Shown here one piece after another: positions 24,601 to 31,897 of a DNA stretch of 64,000 nucleotides. The first letter of the stretch is position 1, and every line of letters begins with the position of its first letter. The notes under the pieces were generated by a model, which searched no databases, had not been told where the DNA came from, and saw only the letters and a program-made list of their open reading frames with translations. Source of the stretch: an uncultured Poribacteria bacterium (GTDB lineage: Bacteria; Poribacteria; WGA-4E; WGA-3G); the NCBI GenBank assembly GCA_958295855.1, contig OY282383.1:1340481-1404480 (forward strand). Reading direction: 5' to 3'. The translations under genes were made by a program, and so were the position numbers.

Positions 24601-26555
24601 TCTATTATTTCTTCCGGTCCTCTTCCAATAACCTCAAAAGGATCGCCTTCTTTGCGCCGAGCATCCCCTTTAACCTCCTTAAAGCCTCTGGCCAGAAGCA
24701 TTTTCCGAATCACTTCAACTTCAGATCTGTAGCGGAGAGGAATACCTATTTTCTGTGTCTCTATAGGTACCTTCAACAAAGTGTCTTCCGACATAGGAGG
24801 AATACGATTATCAATGAATTGAGCTTGGCAAACAGGTTCGGCAACTTCTCTCAGCAAGACATTTTCTACTGTTTCTGCTGTTGTCTCTAGAACCTTTATC
24901 GGAGAGCGCGACAGGTTTTCAGCACGGAGATTTTTAGGAATTCGATCCGGATTATGCTCAATCAGAGTTTTCGCATGTCTGACGATGGTTGAGGTGGAAC
25001 GGTAATTGCGGGTAATCTCATATTTTGTCACATTTTCCCGGTTGCCGAAGTCTTTCTGCATAATTTGGGAATCTCCACCGCGAAATCCGTAAATCGCCTG
25101 GTCATCGTCACCAACGGCGAAAAGATTCTCGGGTAACAACTTTATCAGTCGGAAATCAGCAGGCGATATGTCTTGAAATTCATCAACAAGTACATAATCA
25201 TATTTTTCATTGTAGCGCCGAAAAAGATCTGGGCAAGTTTCAAGGAGGTGTGCTGAATAGATAAGCATATCCTGGAAATCAACAGCATTAGCTTTTTCTT
25301 TCTTTTTTTCATATTTTTCAGCGAACGCCCGCACAATAAAGTCGGTAATAGAACTAGGGATGAACAAACCCGTAACAACCTCTCGCTTTTCCTTCTCTAT
25401 TTCACTGGCTATTTTTTCAAAGTCCTTAATTTTTCCATCAAGATTCTTAACATCTATAGGACGTTTAAGAAGTTCCTCATAGGAAACGTTGAAATGCTGA
25501 CAGAAGAGCTCAATCAGGAGCCGATCGCTATAGCGTTGACTCAATGGGTTATTTTGATTAAAGACTGCTCTGTTTTTGTGTATCTCAATTTCTTGTTCTA
25601 CGTGGTGCCTGGCCTCTGCAGCAGGGACATTTTCGTGAATCACCTCAAAGGTAAATTGCTGAAGGCCTTCGTCTTTGATCGCCTTATGGAGGGCATCATT
25701 TTTGATTACCTTATGGAGGGGGTCATTTGGTAAAAGCATGAAGTTTTCTTCATTCCAAATCGGATCCGTAGTGGATCCGATGTAACACCTTCCTGTTCCC
25801 TCACTTTCAATTTTATAGATTGTGACAGGGGTGTTGACGGTTCCTTTTTCAAACTCTTCACTTTCAAATTCTGGGTTAAACACAGCACGGTTTTTGTAGT
25901 GTTCAATCCACTTTGCTTCGCGACTGTCGGCAAACCTACCTTCTACCTTATCAATAACCTTAAATGTGAAAGGTTCTCTGCCTTCTGCTAATATTGCTTG
26001 GCGGAGGTCACTGTTTGAGGAATCGGCGAAATGTTCCTGTTTCCTCCGCTTCCAGTCTGTAGTCTGCCCGATATAATATTTTTCTGTTACCTTGCTGCCA
26101 ATTTTATAGATATAGATATAGATGGGTGCATCGGATTTCTCTCTCTTAAGTTGTGCGACTTCCTCCTTAATGGTTCGCTCAAGTTCAAAAGACTTCCACA
26201 CATTAGGTTCATTCTTAAGGTAATTCGGTTTCCCAAGAACAAGGTTTAACCGCCTATAGTTTCGTTTGATAATACGCAGCCCGAACGCGTGAAGGGTACG
26301 AATTTCCGGTTTCCCTTGGTATAACTTCACGTCTTTCAACTTCGGTGAAAGACGTTGTTCCATTTCTTGAGAAGCTTTTCGGTTAAAAGCAAGCGCAAGG
26401 ATCTGCTCCGGATCCACGTTGTGCTCGCGAATCAGATGCAGAATTCGCTCTTTGATAACTGTGGTTTTCCCACTACCGGGCCCCGCGACGACGAGTGCAG
26501 GCCCTTCAAAGTGTTCAACGGCTTTTTGCTGATCAGCGTCTAATTTCGGTTTCAT
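21627..26555 (-). CDS. Giant fusion: UvrD/Rep helicase with two nested GIY-YIG domains, GrpE-like domain and four S1 domains
   Basis: About 1,642 residues in one frame. Domains: SF1 helicase with Walker A GPGSGKTT (25-32), Walker B VDEFQD (~462), GDDDQAIYGFRGG (~485), SVKGKEYD (~660) and YVAITRAK (~698). Inside the first helicase part are two GIY-YIG modules, ~143-232 (IYKIGSKVTEKYYIGQTT) and ~240-335 (IYKIESEGTGRCYIGSTT). A coiled coil leads to a GrpE-like domain (~823-930: LIPTLDSFESVVES, GEIFNPAYHEEI, RGYLLQDIVIRKAQV). Four S1 repeats follow (~1089-1420), an acidic tail, and a basic end YYLRQFGRFVRRKLK. That end also closes the neighbouring helicase, so GrpE and S1 seem inserted just before an ancestral tail. 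The start is MKPKLD, matching the paralogue; Met at 26585 is possible. Likely a nucleic-acid enzyme; the role is unknown. Confidence 0.85.
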   Translation of the reverse strand: MKPKLDADQQKAVEHFEGPALVVAGPGSGKTTVIKERILHLIREHNVDPEQILALAFNRKASQEMEQRLSPKLKDVKLYQGKPEIRTLHAFGLRIIKRNYRRLNLVLGKPNYLKNEPNVWKSFELERTIKEEVAQLKREKSDAPIYIYIYKIGSKVTEKYYIGQTTDWKRRKQEHFADSSNSDLRQAILAEGREPFTFKVIDKVEGRFADSREAKWIEHYKNRAVFNPEFESEEFEKGTVNTPVTIYKIESEGTGRCYIGSTTDPIWNEENFMLLPNDPLHKVIKNDALHKAIKDEGLQQFTFEVIHENVPAAEARHHVEQEIEIHKNRAVFNQNNPLSQRYSDRLLIELFCQHFNVSYEELLKRPIDVKNLDGKIKDFEKIASEIEKEKREVVTGLFIPSSITDFIVRAFAEKYEKKKEKANAVDFQDMLIYSAHLLETCPDLFRRYNEKYDYVLVDEFQDISPADFRLIKLLPENLFAVGDDDQAIYGFRGGDSQIMQKDFGNRENVTKYEITRNYRSTSTIVRHAKTLIEHNPDRIPKNLRAENLSRSPIKVLETTAETVENVLLREVAEPVCQAQFIDNRIPPMSEDTLLKVPIETQKIGIPLRYRSEVEVIRKMLLARGFKEVKGDARRKEGDPFEVIGRGPEEIIEGGTIHSVKGKEYDKVILIHNTLGKDFPFHDSDNIVEERRVFYVAITRAKQELLILGGDCQFVAEAGLSALTSKRKKQLERVSRALESAIVKRIDIAKKQLEEVSEAVLAALKSEFKKQVRIASEAARKQYKPELNRLLRAATEAENAAQQAEKQLQTGPPKDLKVENEALLKELIPTLDSFESVVESANQNVETANVPDDFAAFTESVRHAQTQLLDLLKHHELKPIEASLGEIFNPAYHEEISAAIYSDEVPPNRVAREKQRGYLLQDIVIRKAQVVVSKGQNIRTPERLNQIVETYLDRLIAFKYGPKYDLDKPTIRRKMTEYLAALDKKSLKKINAGTTIDAGQSSTEQPLGNYCVGQHTMHMCTDVVFRNFWKRMWAVVEQSRKMPEPQIKPPSVPAPSKIKRVQPSAGQTGPTARLESPKEVSDSSPQAFTDGEIVKGIVVEVSRDEVRIDIGFKSEGYIPAAEFDTGQDGAPAVQVGDEIDVYIVRREDAEGQIVLSKKIADQTLVWDEIATAYENASPVKGRITERIKGGLRVSVGSLRGFLPASQVELRPIQHLEQYVGKTFDMKVISLSERRHNVVFSRRAWLEERRTQLLNTLEVGQCITGTVKNITTFGAFFDLGGVDGLLHKSEMAWKHIHHPSEIVSVGEEVEVKVIEFDRENEKISLSLKHKTNDPWADVEEKYPVDSTVQGTVINIVHYGAFLELEEGVEGLIHVSEMSWTQRDVEPSHIVNKGDKVEAMVLKISKDARRISLSIKQCQQNPFEVAVAEPSADAPATVAEIESNNPSELTEPTIAKPIEETEEATSPTEDPPLMPEAEKDCLDDATNSITPEAFQEVDDTPSPILQKTDEIPKTHVHKLKPETLETETVSEPLEAVNNNTQLTSQEYEDSLRKHIGEPKASSEPMTSEAEPTELLTDETSHDMESEKGTSVDQTDARYLDSLEGTDDSLLQIEGKHLSEDKAQDVKKGFGYYLRQFGRFVRRKLK

Positions 26556-26602
26556 AGAAGTAATCTCGCTAGGTCTTCCAAACATAAAGCGAGTTTTCGT
26601 GT

Positions 26603-26818
26603 TTATTTGAAAATAGCGACGGCAATGGAGATAATAAGTGCACCGATGGCACATGCGGTGGTTATCCAGCTTCGCATCCCTGCAATCGCACTTTGCTTCC
26701 CCTTGAGTTCCGAGATACCGTTCTCAACGGTGCGGAGCCGGGTATCCAGCCCATCTAAACGTTGATTGACTTCTGCAAAGTCTTCTTTCATGAGTTGATA
26801 AAGTTCTTCATTTGTCAT
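26603..26818 (-). CDS. Small coiled-coil/membrane-tail protein, copy 1
   Basis: 71 residues: MTNEELYQLMKEDFAEV, a short coiled coil (NQRLDGLDTRLRTVENGISE) and one C-terminal membrane helix (ITTACAIGALIISIAVAIF). The plan resembles phage XhlA-type hemolysin/holin-associated proteins, but chromosomal relatives of unknown role are common. It lies just upstream of the giant helicase on the same strand and is a near-identical duplicate of the next gene, minus seven residues. Confidence 0.75.
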   Translation of the reverse strand: MTNEELYQLMKEDFAEVNQRLDGLDTRLRTVENGISELKGKQSAIAGMRSWITTACAIGALIISIAVAIFK

Positions 26819-26981
26819 TTTGTTTTCCTTTGGCTTCTCGCCAGCGATGCTAGTCGGAACTCGCTTCTCACCGCGATAAGGTGCCGCGGGTGAGAATGCC
26901 GCCCATAACTGGCAAATATATTCTACCTTTGTTGACTGGTTTAATCACGCACAGCGACAAGGCTCCAGCGAGTTTGCATGT

Positions 26982-27218
26982 TTATTTCAAAATAGCGACG
27001 GCAATGGAGATGAGCAGTGCACCGATGGCACATGCGGTGGTTATCCAGCTTCGCATCCCTGCAATCGCACTTTGCTTCCCCTTGAGCTCTGAGATACCGT
27101 TCTCAACGGTGCGGAGCCGGGTATCCAGCCCATCTAAACGTTGATTGACTTCTGCAAAGTTTGCTTTGACCTGATCAAAGCCTTCTTTCATGAGTTGATA
27201 AAGTTCTTCATTTGTCAT
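26982..27218 (-). CDS. Small coiled-coil/membrane-tail protein, copy 2
   Basis: 78 residues, more than 90% identical to copy 1 by eye, with an extra GFDQVKAN heptad in the coiled coil. The DNA identity extends past the stop codon, so this is a recent tandem duplication with a period near 380 bp. It sits between the two helicase genes. Confidence 0.75.
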   Translation of the reverse strand: MTNEELYQLMKEGFDQVKANFAEVNQRLDGLDTRLRTVENGISELKGKQSAIAGMRSWITTACAIGALLISIAVAILK

Positions 27219-27276
27219 TTTTGTTTTTTCCTTTGGATTCTTGCCCGTTATGCCAGTCCAAGTTGTGAATTTTAGG

Positions 27277-27311
27277 GTGATTCCCCGCTTTGCAGGGCAT
27301 TACCCTAATGA
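27277..27311. repeat. Palindrome between small gene and helicase
   Basis: Core CCCCGCTTTGCAGGG with AGGGTGAT and ATTACCCT ends. Confidence 0.8.
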
Positions 27312-27365
27312 ACAACTTTTTTATTTCTTACATTCTGGCTTTTAACAATAATTATACCACACTTC

Positions 27366-29183
27366 CTATTTTGCGCGTACCTCTTTTTTCAATTTCCTTC
27401 CCGCATGCCAATATCCGAGCTGCCGGAGATAGTAGTTGACATTTTTAGGGATGTTCTCAAACTCCGGAATGAATGGGCATCGCCCGCCGAGGACGACCAG
27501 TTCCGCCTTTGCACGCGTCATCGCAACATAAAAAACGCGCCGCTCATCTGTGAGTTTGCTATCGCGACGCGGGAAACGACGCTCCAACGTATTGTGAATA
27601 AGAATAACCTTTTCCCATTCCCTGCCCTTGGCTTTGTGAATTGTCGTCACATCCACGAAAAGGGTAGCAGCGTCTTTAGAAGGTTTCCGATGTGCCGAAG
27701 CAGCAAGTATCGCTTGAATCTGCTCAACTTCGTAGTTCGTGCGGGCGAGGATTGCAGTTTCCTGAGGATGAGCTGTCTGCATCGCTGAGGCACGGGGGCC
27801 TTGCGCTACAGGCTTATGTGGTTTGGTTAATTCGTGCAAGAGGCGCGTTTCCAAGGTTTCAAGTGTTGTCTCCCCCACGTTTATCTGATGCTTGCTCGGA
27901 TTTTGGGCGAGGAGATTTTTCCGAATGCGAGGCGTGTTTCGCTCAATCAGGGCTCTTGCGTGCTCTACAATCGTTGCGGTGGAGCGATAATTGCGCGTAA
28001 TCTTATATTTTTTCACGTTCGACCGGGCGGCAAATTCAAGCATAATCTGGGAATCGCCGCCGCGAAATCCGTAAATCGCCTGATCGTCGTCACCGACAGC
28101 GAAGACATTCTCTGATAAGAGGGAGATCAGCCGAAAGTCAGTCGGGGCTATATCTTGGAATTCATCGACAAGCACATAAGGGTATTTGTCGCAGTAGGTT
28201 TGGCGGATATCTGGGCAAGTCTCAAATAGGTTGGCGGCGTAGATGAGCATATCCTCGAAATCGATCGCGTTGGCTTCCGTTTTGAGGGTTTCGTATTTTT
28301 GGGCGAATGCCTGTGCAACGCGGTCGGTAAGGGTGGTAGGGTCGAACAGTCCGGTAACAACCTGTCGTTTTGCTCGCATGACGGTTTCTTTTATCCCGTT
28401 GAAGCATTCGCGGAGATTCTCAAAATCAGGGTGCCTGTCAAGATATTCGTCGTAGGGGATGCCGAAATGCTGGCAGACCATTTCAAGCATGAGTTGATTG
28501 CTATACTGCGTTCGCAATGGGTCTGCGCGGTTAAACACGCCCGTGCGGTTTGTGTAGAATCCAATCCAATGCGCTTCGCGACGATTCGCGTTTTGCCCTT
28601 CAACCCATTCAAGCACCTTAAAGCTGAATTGTGTTTCTCCTTCAGCACGGATGGCTTGACGGAGCCTATCATTTGATGAGTGACTGAAGTGTTCGCGCCG
28701 CCGTCTTTCCGGAGCTGTAGACTGCCCGATATAACACCTGCCTGCCTTTTTGTTCTGAATTTTATAGATGGCGACTGGAGTGGTGGCGGATTCCCTTTCA
28801 AGTTGTTTCTGCTCCTGCGCAATAATTTCATCAAGCTGCCCAGACCAGATCTGGGGGTGTTGGTTAAATCCTGCGCGCTGATAGTTTTCGGTGATAATGT
28901 CTTTGCCGAAGGCGTGAAGGGTACGGATTTCAGGCCCGCCCGCCCTATCTCCGAACTCGTTTTTTGACACCAATTCACGCAAGATGCGCGTCTCCATTTC
29001 TTCAACGGCTTTTCTGTTAAAGGCGATAGCGAGAATCTGTGATGGCGGCACGTTATGGTGCTGGATCAGGTTTAGAATCCGCGCCGTTATGACTGTGGTT
29101 TTGCCGCTGCCAGGGCCCGCGATGACGATTGCAGATCCGGTGTGGTGCTTAACGGCTTTTCGCTGGTTTTTATCAAGTTTCAT
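27366..29183 (-). CDS. UvrD/Rep helicase with one nested GIY-YIG domain
   Basis: 605 residues, a close relative of the helicase part of the giant protein. Walker A GPGSGKTT is at 20-27; a GIY-YIG module (~131-221: VAIYKIQNKKAGRCYIGQST, then RREHF and EAHWIGFYTN) is inserted at the same place in domain 1. Then come VDEFQD, GDDDQAIYGFRGG, TIHKAKGREWEKV and YVAMTRAK. Its C-terminus YYLRQLGYWHAGRKLK matches the end of the giant protein. ATP-driven DNA unwinding with nuclease-type cutting is inferred from the domains. A short GC-rich repeat near 28938 adds a few residues (FGDRAGGPE). Confidence 0.85.
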   Translation of the reverse strand: MKLDKNQRKAVKHHTGSAIVIAGPGSGKTTVITARILNLIQHHNVPPSQILAIAFNRKAVEEMETRILRELVSKNEFGDRAGGPEIRTLHAFGKDIITENYQRAGFNQHPQIWSGQLDEIIAQEQKQLERESATTPVAIYKIQNKKAGRCYIGQSTAPERRRREHFSHSSNDRLRQAIRAEGETQFSFKVLEWVEGQNANRREAHWIGFYTNRTGVFNRADPLRTQYSNQLMLEMVCQHFGIPYDEYLDRHPDFENLRECFNGIKETVMRAKRQVVTGLFDPTTLTDRVAQAFAQKYETLKTEANAIDFEDMLIYAANLFETCPDIRQTYCDKYPYVLVDEFQDIAPTDFRLISLLSENVFAVGDDDQAIYGFRGGDSQIMLEFAARSNVKKYKITRNYRSTATIVEHARALIERNTPRIRKNLLAQNPSKHQINVGETTLETLETRLLHELTKPHKPVAQGPRASAMQTAHPQETAILARTNYEVEQIQAILAASAHRKPSKDAATLFVDVTTIHKAKGREWEKVILIHNTLERRFPRRDSKLTDERRVFYVAMTRAKAELVVLGGRCPFIPEFENIPKNVNYYLRQLGYWHAGRKLKKEVRAK

Positions 29184-29336
29184 TTTTTCGCAAGTTAAGT
29201 ACGAAAACCTCCGGGGGATGCCGGAGGCTTTTTAGATTCGGCAATGCACGTCGCATTTGGGCGCAGTGGTATATTACCCCTGCAAAGCAGGGGAAACTGA
29301 TACCATTACGCCGCAAAATTTTGTCGTTAAATTTTT
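29184..29336. repeat. Hairpin, family F and palindrome between helicase and toxin gene
   Basis: The imperfect hairpin at about 29198-29230 (AAAACCTCCGGGGGATGCCG) has a following T-run on the plus strand. A family F piece (CACGTCGCATTTGGGCG, 29246-29262) and a palindrome (29269-29305) follow. Confidence 0.6.
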
Positions 29337-29696
29337 TTACAATATTTGCAAGAGCACGCCCACTTTTTCTAAAACCTTGTCTACTGTTTCATCAGGCATT
29401 TCACAAAGAAATACCGTATTCCTCTCCGACCAGTCTACGTTTTTGAGCTGATCGCTAAGGATAACTCCTTCTACTTCAATACCTGCCGGGATAGCAACCT
29501 CAAACGGACCTCCTCTCCGGGTTCTTGTGATTGGGCAGACAACCGCTAAACTCATTGATGCCCTATTATAGTCCCACGAGGAGAGGACAAGACCGGGGCG
29601 GCGATTTTTGATCTCATTTCCTGTTTGCGGATTGAAGTCAATCATCACTACATCGCCTTGCACTGGAACGTAAAAGGAATCGGTTAATCCCACCAT
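29337..29696 (-). CDS. MazF/PemK-family mRNA interferase toxin
   Basis: 119 residues with the MazF pattern: PVQGDVVMIDFNPQTGNEIKN, RRPGLVLSSWDYN, VVCPITRTRRGGPFEV and GVILSDQLKNVDW, the last holding the conserved Asp. It should cut mRNA at short sequences unless bound by the antitoxin. It overlaps the upstream antitoxin gene by 13 bases, the usual antitoxin-first order. Confidence 0.85.
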   Translation of the reverse strand: MVGLTDSFYVPVQGDVVMIDFNPQTGNEIKNRRPGLVLSSWDYNRASMSLAVVCPITRTRRGGPFEVAIPAGIEVEGVILSDQLKNVDWSERNTVFLCEMPDETVDKVLEKVGVLLQIL

Positions 29697-30145
29697 ACTT
29701 CATTTCCTACAGCCGGCCCGGTGTCCACCTCTTCGTGCACATTGTTTTCTGTTATTTGGTCGACAAGTTCTTTCAGCGTATACTTGGGAGTCTTCAGCGG
29801 GCGAGGTGCCCTCTCTTGACGATGCGGCTTTTCTGGACGCTGTTGCTTGAGTTTGGCGGCTTTGACAGGATTACAACGCACATTGTTTTCTGTTATTTGG
29901 TCGACAAGTTCTTTCAGCGTATACTTGGGAGTCTTCAGCGGGCGAGGTGCCCTCTCTTGACGATGCGGCTTTTCTGGACGCGGCAATTTACGGTTTGCGG
30001 GTTTTACATGTTCCACTCCCGGAGACTGCCTATTCAGTTTACCGTTCAACGTCTTGAGATAGTTGAGATACGCAAAAATAACCAGACATTCCTGCGAAGA
30101 TATCGTTTCTAAAAACATAAACTGTTCCTCCGTGATAAATTGCAA
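29684..30145 (-). CDS. MazE-like antitoxin with duplicated toxin-binding segment
   Basis: 153 residues. The C-terminus YTLKELVDQITENNVHEEVD followed by GPAVGNEVW is typical of MazE toxin-binding tails. The preceding 34-residue block (R-P-E-K-P-H-R-Q through E-N-N-V) occurs twice because of an exact 104-bp DNA repeat (29737-29840 and 29878-29981). The N-terminus (MQFITEEQFMFLETISSQE) is not the usual AbrB or RHH DNA-binding domain, so autoregulation may be absent or different. Confidence 0.75.
   Translation of the reverse strand: MQFITEEQFMFLETISSQECLVIFAYLNYLKTLNGKLNRQSPGVEHVKPANRKLPRPEKPHRQERAPRPLKTPKYTLKELVDQITENNVRCNPVKAAKLKQQRPEKPHRQERAPRPLKTPKYTLKELVDQITENNVHEEVDTGPAVGNEVWWD
29737..29981. 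repeat. 104-bp direct repeat inside the antitoxin gene
   Basis: Two copies (29737-29840, 29878-29981) with no difference seen, 141 bases apart, keeping the reading frame. Confidence 0.9.
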
Positions 30146-30339
30146 TGCAGTGTCAAGAATACACGTCGCATTTGGGCGAGGTGGTAGGTGCCCCGCGAAG
30201 CGGGGGTATCTACCCTTCGCCGCAAATTTCCATGAATGCGTTTAGAAGTGTTTCGTTTTTGTGGTTTAACGGCACGGCGGAGCGTGCCTACTACTTTAAC
30301 TGTAGGATACCATTTTTTGTTCAGTACGTCAAATTAAAT
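30146..30339. repeat. Family F, palindrome and family C between genes
   Basis: Family F (30158-30178), palindrome with core CCCCGCGAAGCGGGG (30182-30217) and family C (30263-30295). Confidence 0.8.
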
Positions 30340-30774
30340 TTATTTTGGAATCCGCCGTACCCACAACAACAATGCGACGTTCATCGCCCCTATGAAACCG
30401 AAAACGTAAGATTGAATTCCTGCTAACATGGCAGTTGAATGGATAAAGATGATTCCCACAATCGGTAATCCGAGTGCGAAACAGGTGTAGAAGGTTAGAC
30501 TTTTTGCGCCTTTTGCTTGCCAGAAAGTTAGCTGCCGCCTTAAAACCTGTAGATAGGACTGGGCCCATAGGCGAGATGTCCACTTTCCTTGCATGAAACC
30601 GAGCACAATCCCGCAGGCATAGCCGAAACTCGACCAGCGCAAGTCAATCCGCGGGTCGTGCGAGATGACAGCCACCCAGAGCAACTGCCCTAGCAGTGAA
30701 ACGACGATGAACGCCCAAAACACGGGCAATTTCATGTAGAAGGGCAGCAGCCGGCGCGATAGTTTATTCCTCAT
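30340..30774 (-). CDS. Multi-pass membrane protein of unknown function
   Basis: 144 residues with about four hydrophobic helices (FWAFIVVSLLGQLLWVAVIS, FGYACGIVLGFMQG, TFYTCFALGLPIVGIIF, SYVFGFIGAMNVALLLW). No family recognised. The Met at 30774 is chosen because the earlier in-frame Met falls within the purQ gene and the codons between would be a family C repeat. It lies downstream of purQ on the same strand. Confidence 0.55.
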   Translation of the reverse strand: MRNKLSRRLLPFYMKLPVFWAFIVVSLLGQLLWVAVISHDPRIDLRWSSFGYACGIVLGFMQGKWTSRLWAQSYLQVLRRQLTFWQAKGAKSLTFYTCFALGLPIVGIIFIHSTAMLAGIQSYVFGFIGAMNVALLLWVRRIPK

Positions 30775-30778
30775 GATT

Positions 30779-30811
30779 GGTTTAACGGCACGGCGGAGCG
30801 TGCCTACTACT
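30779..30811. repeat. Family C repeat between purQ and the membrane protein gene
   Basis: Reads TTTAACGGCACGGCGGAGCG then TGCCTACTAC; near-identical copies are at 30263, 53001 and 53545. Confidence 0.9.
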
Positions 30812-30817
30812 TTGCCC

Positions 30818-31681
30818 TTAGGCTTTCGCATAATTGACAGCATTTTTGAAAATAGCGAGGCCATCGCCTTCTTCTGGGAGATGTTCTCGCGTCCAACGCG
30901 GGTGGTTCCATTTGGTCAGAAACCTTTCGGGGTGGGGCATTAAACCGAAAATTCTGCCTGTTGTATCGCAGATGCCAGCAATATTGGCATCGGATCCGTT
31001 TGGGTTGTGCGGGTACTCGGTGACAACACGTTCCATTAAGGGCGATTGCGCGCCGCTCCCATACCGAAACACAATTTGGTTGTTAGACACTATCTGTTCC
31101 AGCACTTCTGGTGGTGCAGTAAATCGCCCTTCAGCATGCGCGACAGGGAGATAGACGCGAGCTTTAATGTTTTTGGTGAAAATACACGGGCTCTGCTGTG
31201 TTTCTAGGTGCACCCAACGACACTCAAATTTTGCAGAGGTATTCATTGCCAAGGTCGCACGCTGTGCTATTTCCGGTGGGCAGGCACAAGGCACTGCCCC
31301 TACGCGAGGGGCGGTATTTTCCTCTGCTTTGCAGGGGTTATTACCTTCTGTGGCCGGTAACAGGCCTGCCCGCACAAGCACTTGAAATCCGTTGCATATA
31401 CCCAGTATCAGTTTGCCATCGTCAATAAACTGATGAAGCGCATCTGTCAGTTTGTGCTTCATCTCTGTGGCAAGCAGAATTCCGGCTGAAATATCATCTC
31501 CGTAAGAGAATCCGCCCGGAATTGCCAAAATTTGATAGTCTAAGAGACTAATTTTGCGAGAGATGAGCTGTTGGATGTGGACTAAGGCGGTTTCAGCACC
31601 GGCGACTTGGAAGGCAACATCTGTTTCTGCATCACAGTTCGTTCCGGCTGTTCGTAAGATGAGGACGTTCGGTTTCAACAT
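30818..31681 (-). CDS. purQ: Phosphoribosylformylglycinamidine synthase subunit I
   Basis: Glutaminase subunit that supplies ammonia to PurL in the fourth step of purine synthesis. Class I amidotransferase features: IPGGFSYGDDISAG, nucleophile Cys in GICNGFQVLVRAG, and the catalytic His of PVAHAEGRF, with MPHPERF at the end. The Met at 31681 starts MLKPNVLILR after AAAGGA; codons before it belong to a family A repeat. Residues ~112-144 are an in-frame insertion from a palindrome (31311-31344) and a family D element (31276-31302). Normally the GLLP segment runs almost directly into the strand with KFECRWV. About 288 residues including the insertion. PurL follows upstream in the same operon. 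Confidence 0.95.
   Translation of the reverse strand: MLKPNVLILRTAGTNCDAETDVAFQVAGAETALVHIQQLISRKISLLDYQILAIPGGFSYGDDISAGILLATEMKHKLTDALHQFIDDGKLILGICNGFQVLVRAGLLPATEGNNPCKAEENTAPRVGAVPCACPPEIAQRATLAMNTSAKFECRWVHLETQQSPCIFTKNIKARVYLPVAHAEGRFTAPPEVLEQIVSNNQIVFRYGSGAQSPLMERVVTEYPHNPNGSDANIAGICDTTGRIFGLMPHPERFLTKWNHPRWTREHLPEEGDGLAIFKNAVNYAKA
31276..31344. repeat. Family D plus palindrome in frame inside purQ
   Basis: Family D (GGGCAGGCACAAGGCACTGC) and a palindrome with core CCTCTGCTTTGCAGGGG lie side by side. Together they add about 30 codons and keep the frame. Confidence 0.9.
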
Positions 31682-31691
31682 CTGTTTTCCT

Positions 31692-31784
31692 TTTTTCATC
31701 AATTCGGTTTCTGCTCCGATTTTTCCGCATGAGGTATTTACCCCCGCAAGCGGGGAATGCACCCTCTGCAAAATCGGGTTTCTT
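31692..31784 (-). repeat. Family A repeat just upstream of purQ
   Basis: Complete copy ending about eleven bases before the purQ ATG; it is followed by family B at 31822-31890. Confidence 0.9.
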
Positions 31785-31821
31785 ACAAGTTGTAGCGTGT
31801 TTCCTGCTAACTAATGCATCG

Positions 31822-31890
31822 TAAACCTCTGACGAGAGCTATAGTGCTGAGGGACATCAATCACCATTCTGATTGCTCCGCAAGGAATGA
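31822..31890. repeat. Family B repeat between purL and purQ
   Basis: Same ends as the tandem pair at 4538 (AAACCTCTGACGAGAGCTAT ... CTCCGCAAGGAATG). Confidence 0.9.
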
Positions 31891-31897
31891 CAAAAGG

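Noticed and set aside
29735..30112. Plus-strand ORF with an internal repeat
   Set aside because: It mirrors the 104-bp repeat of the antitoxin gene on the other strand.
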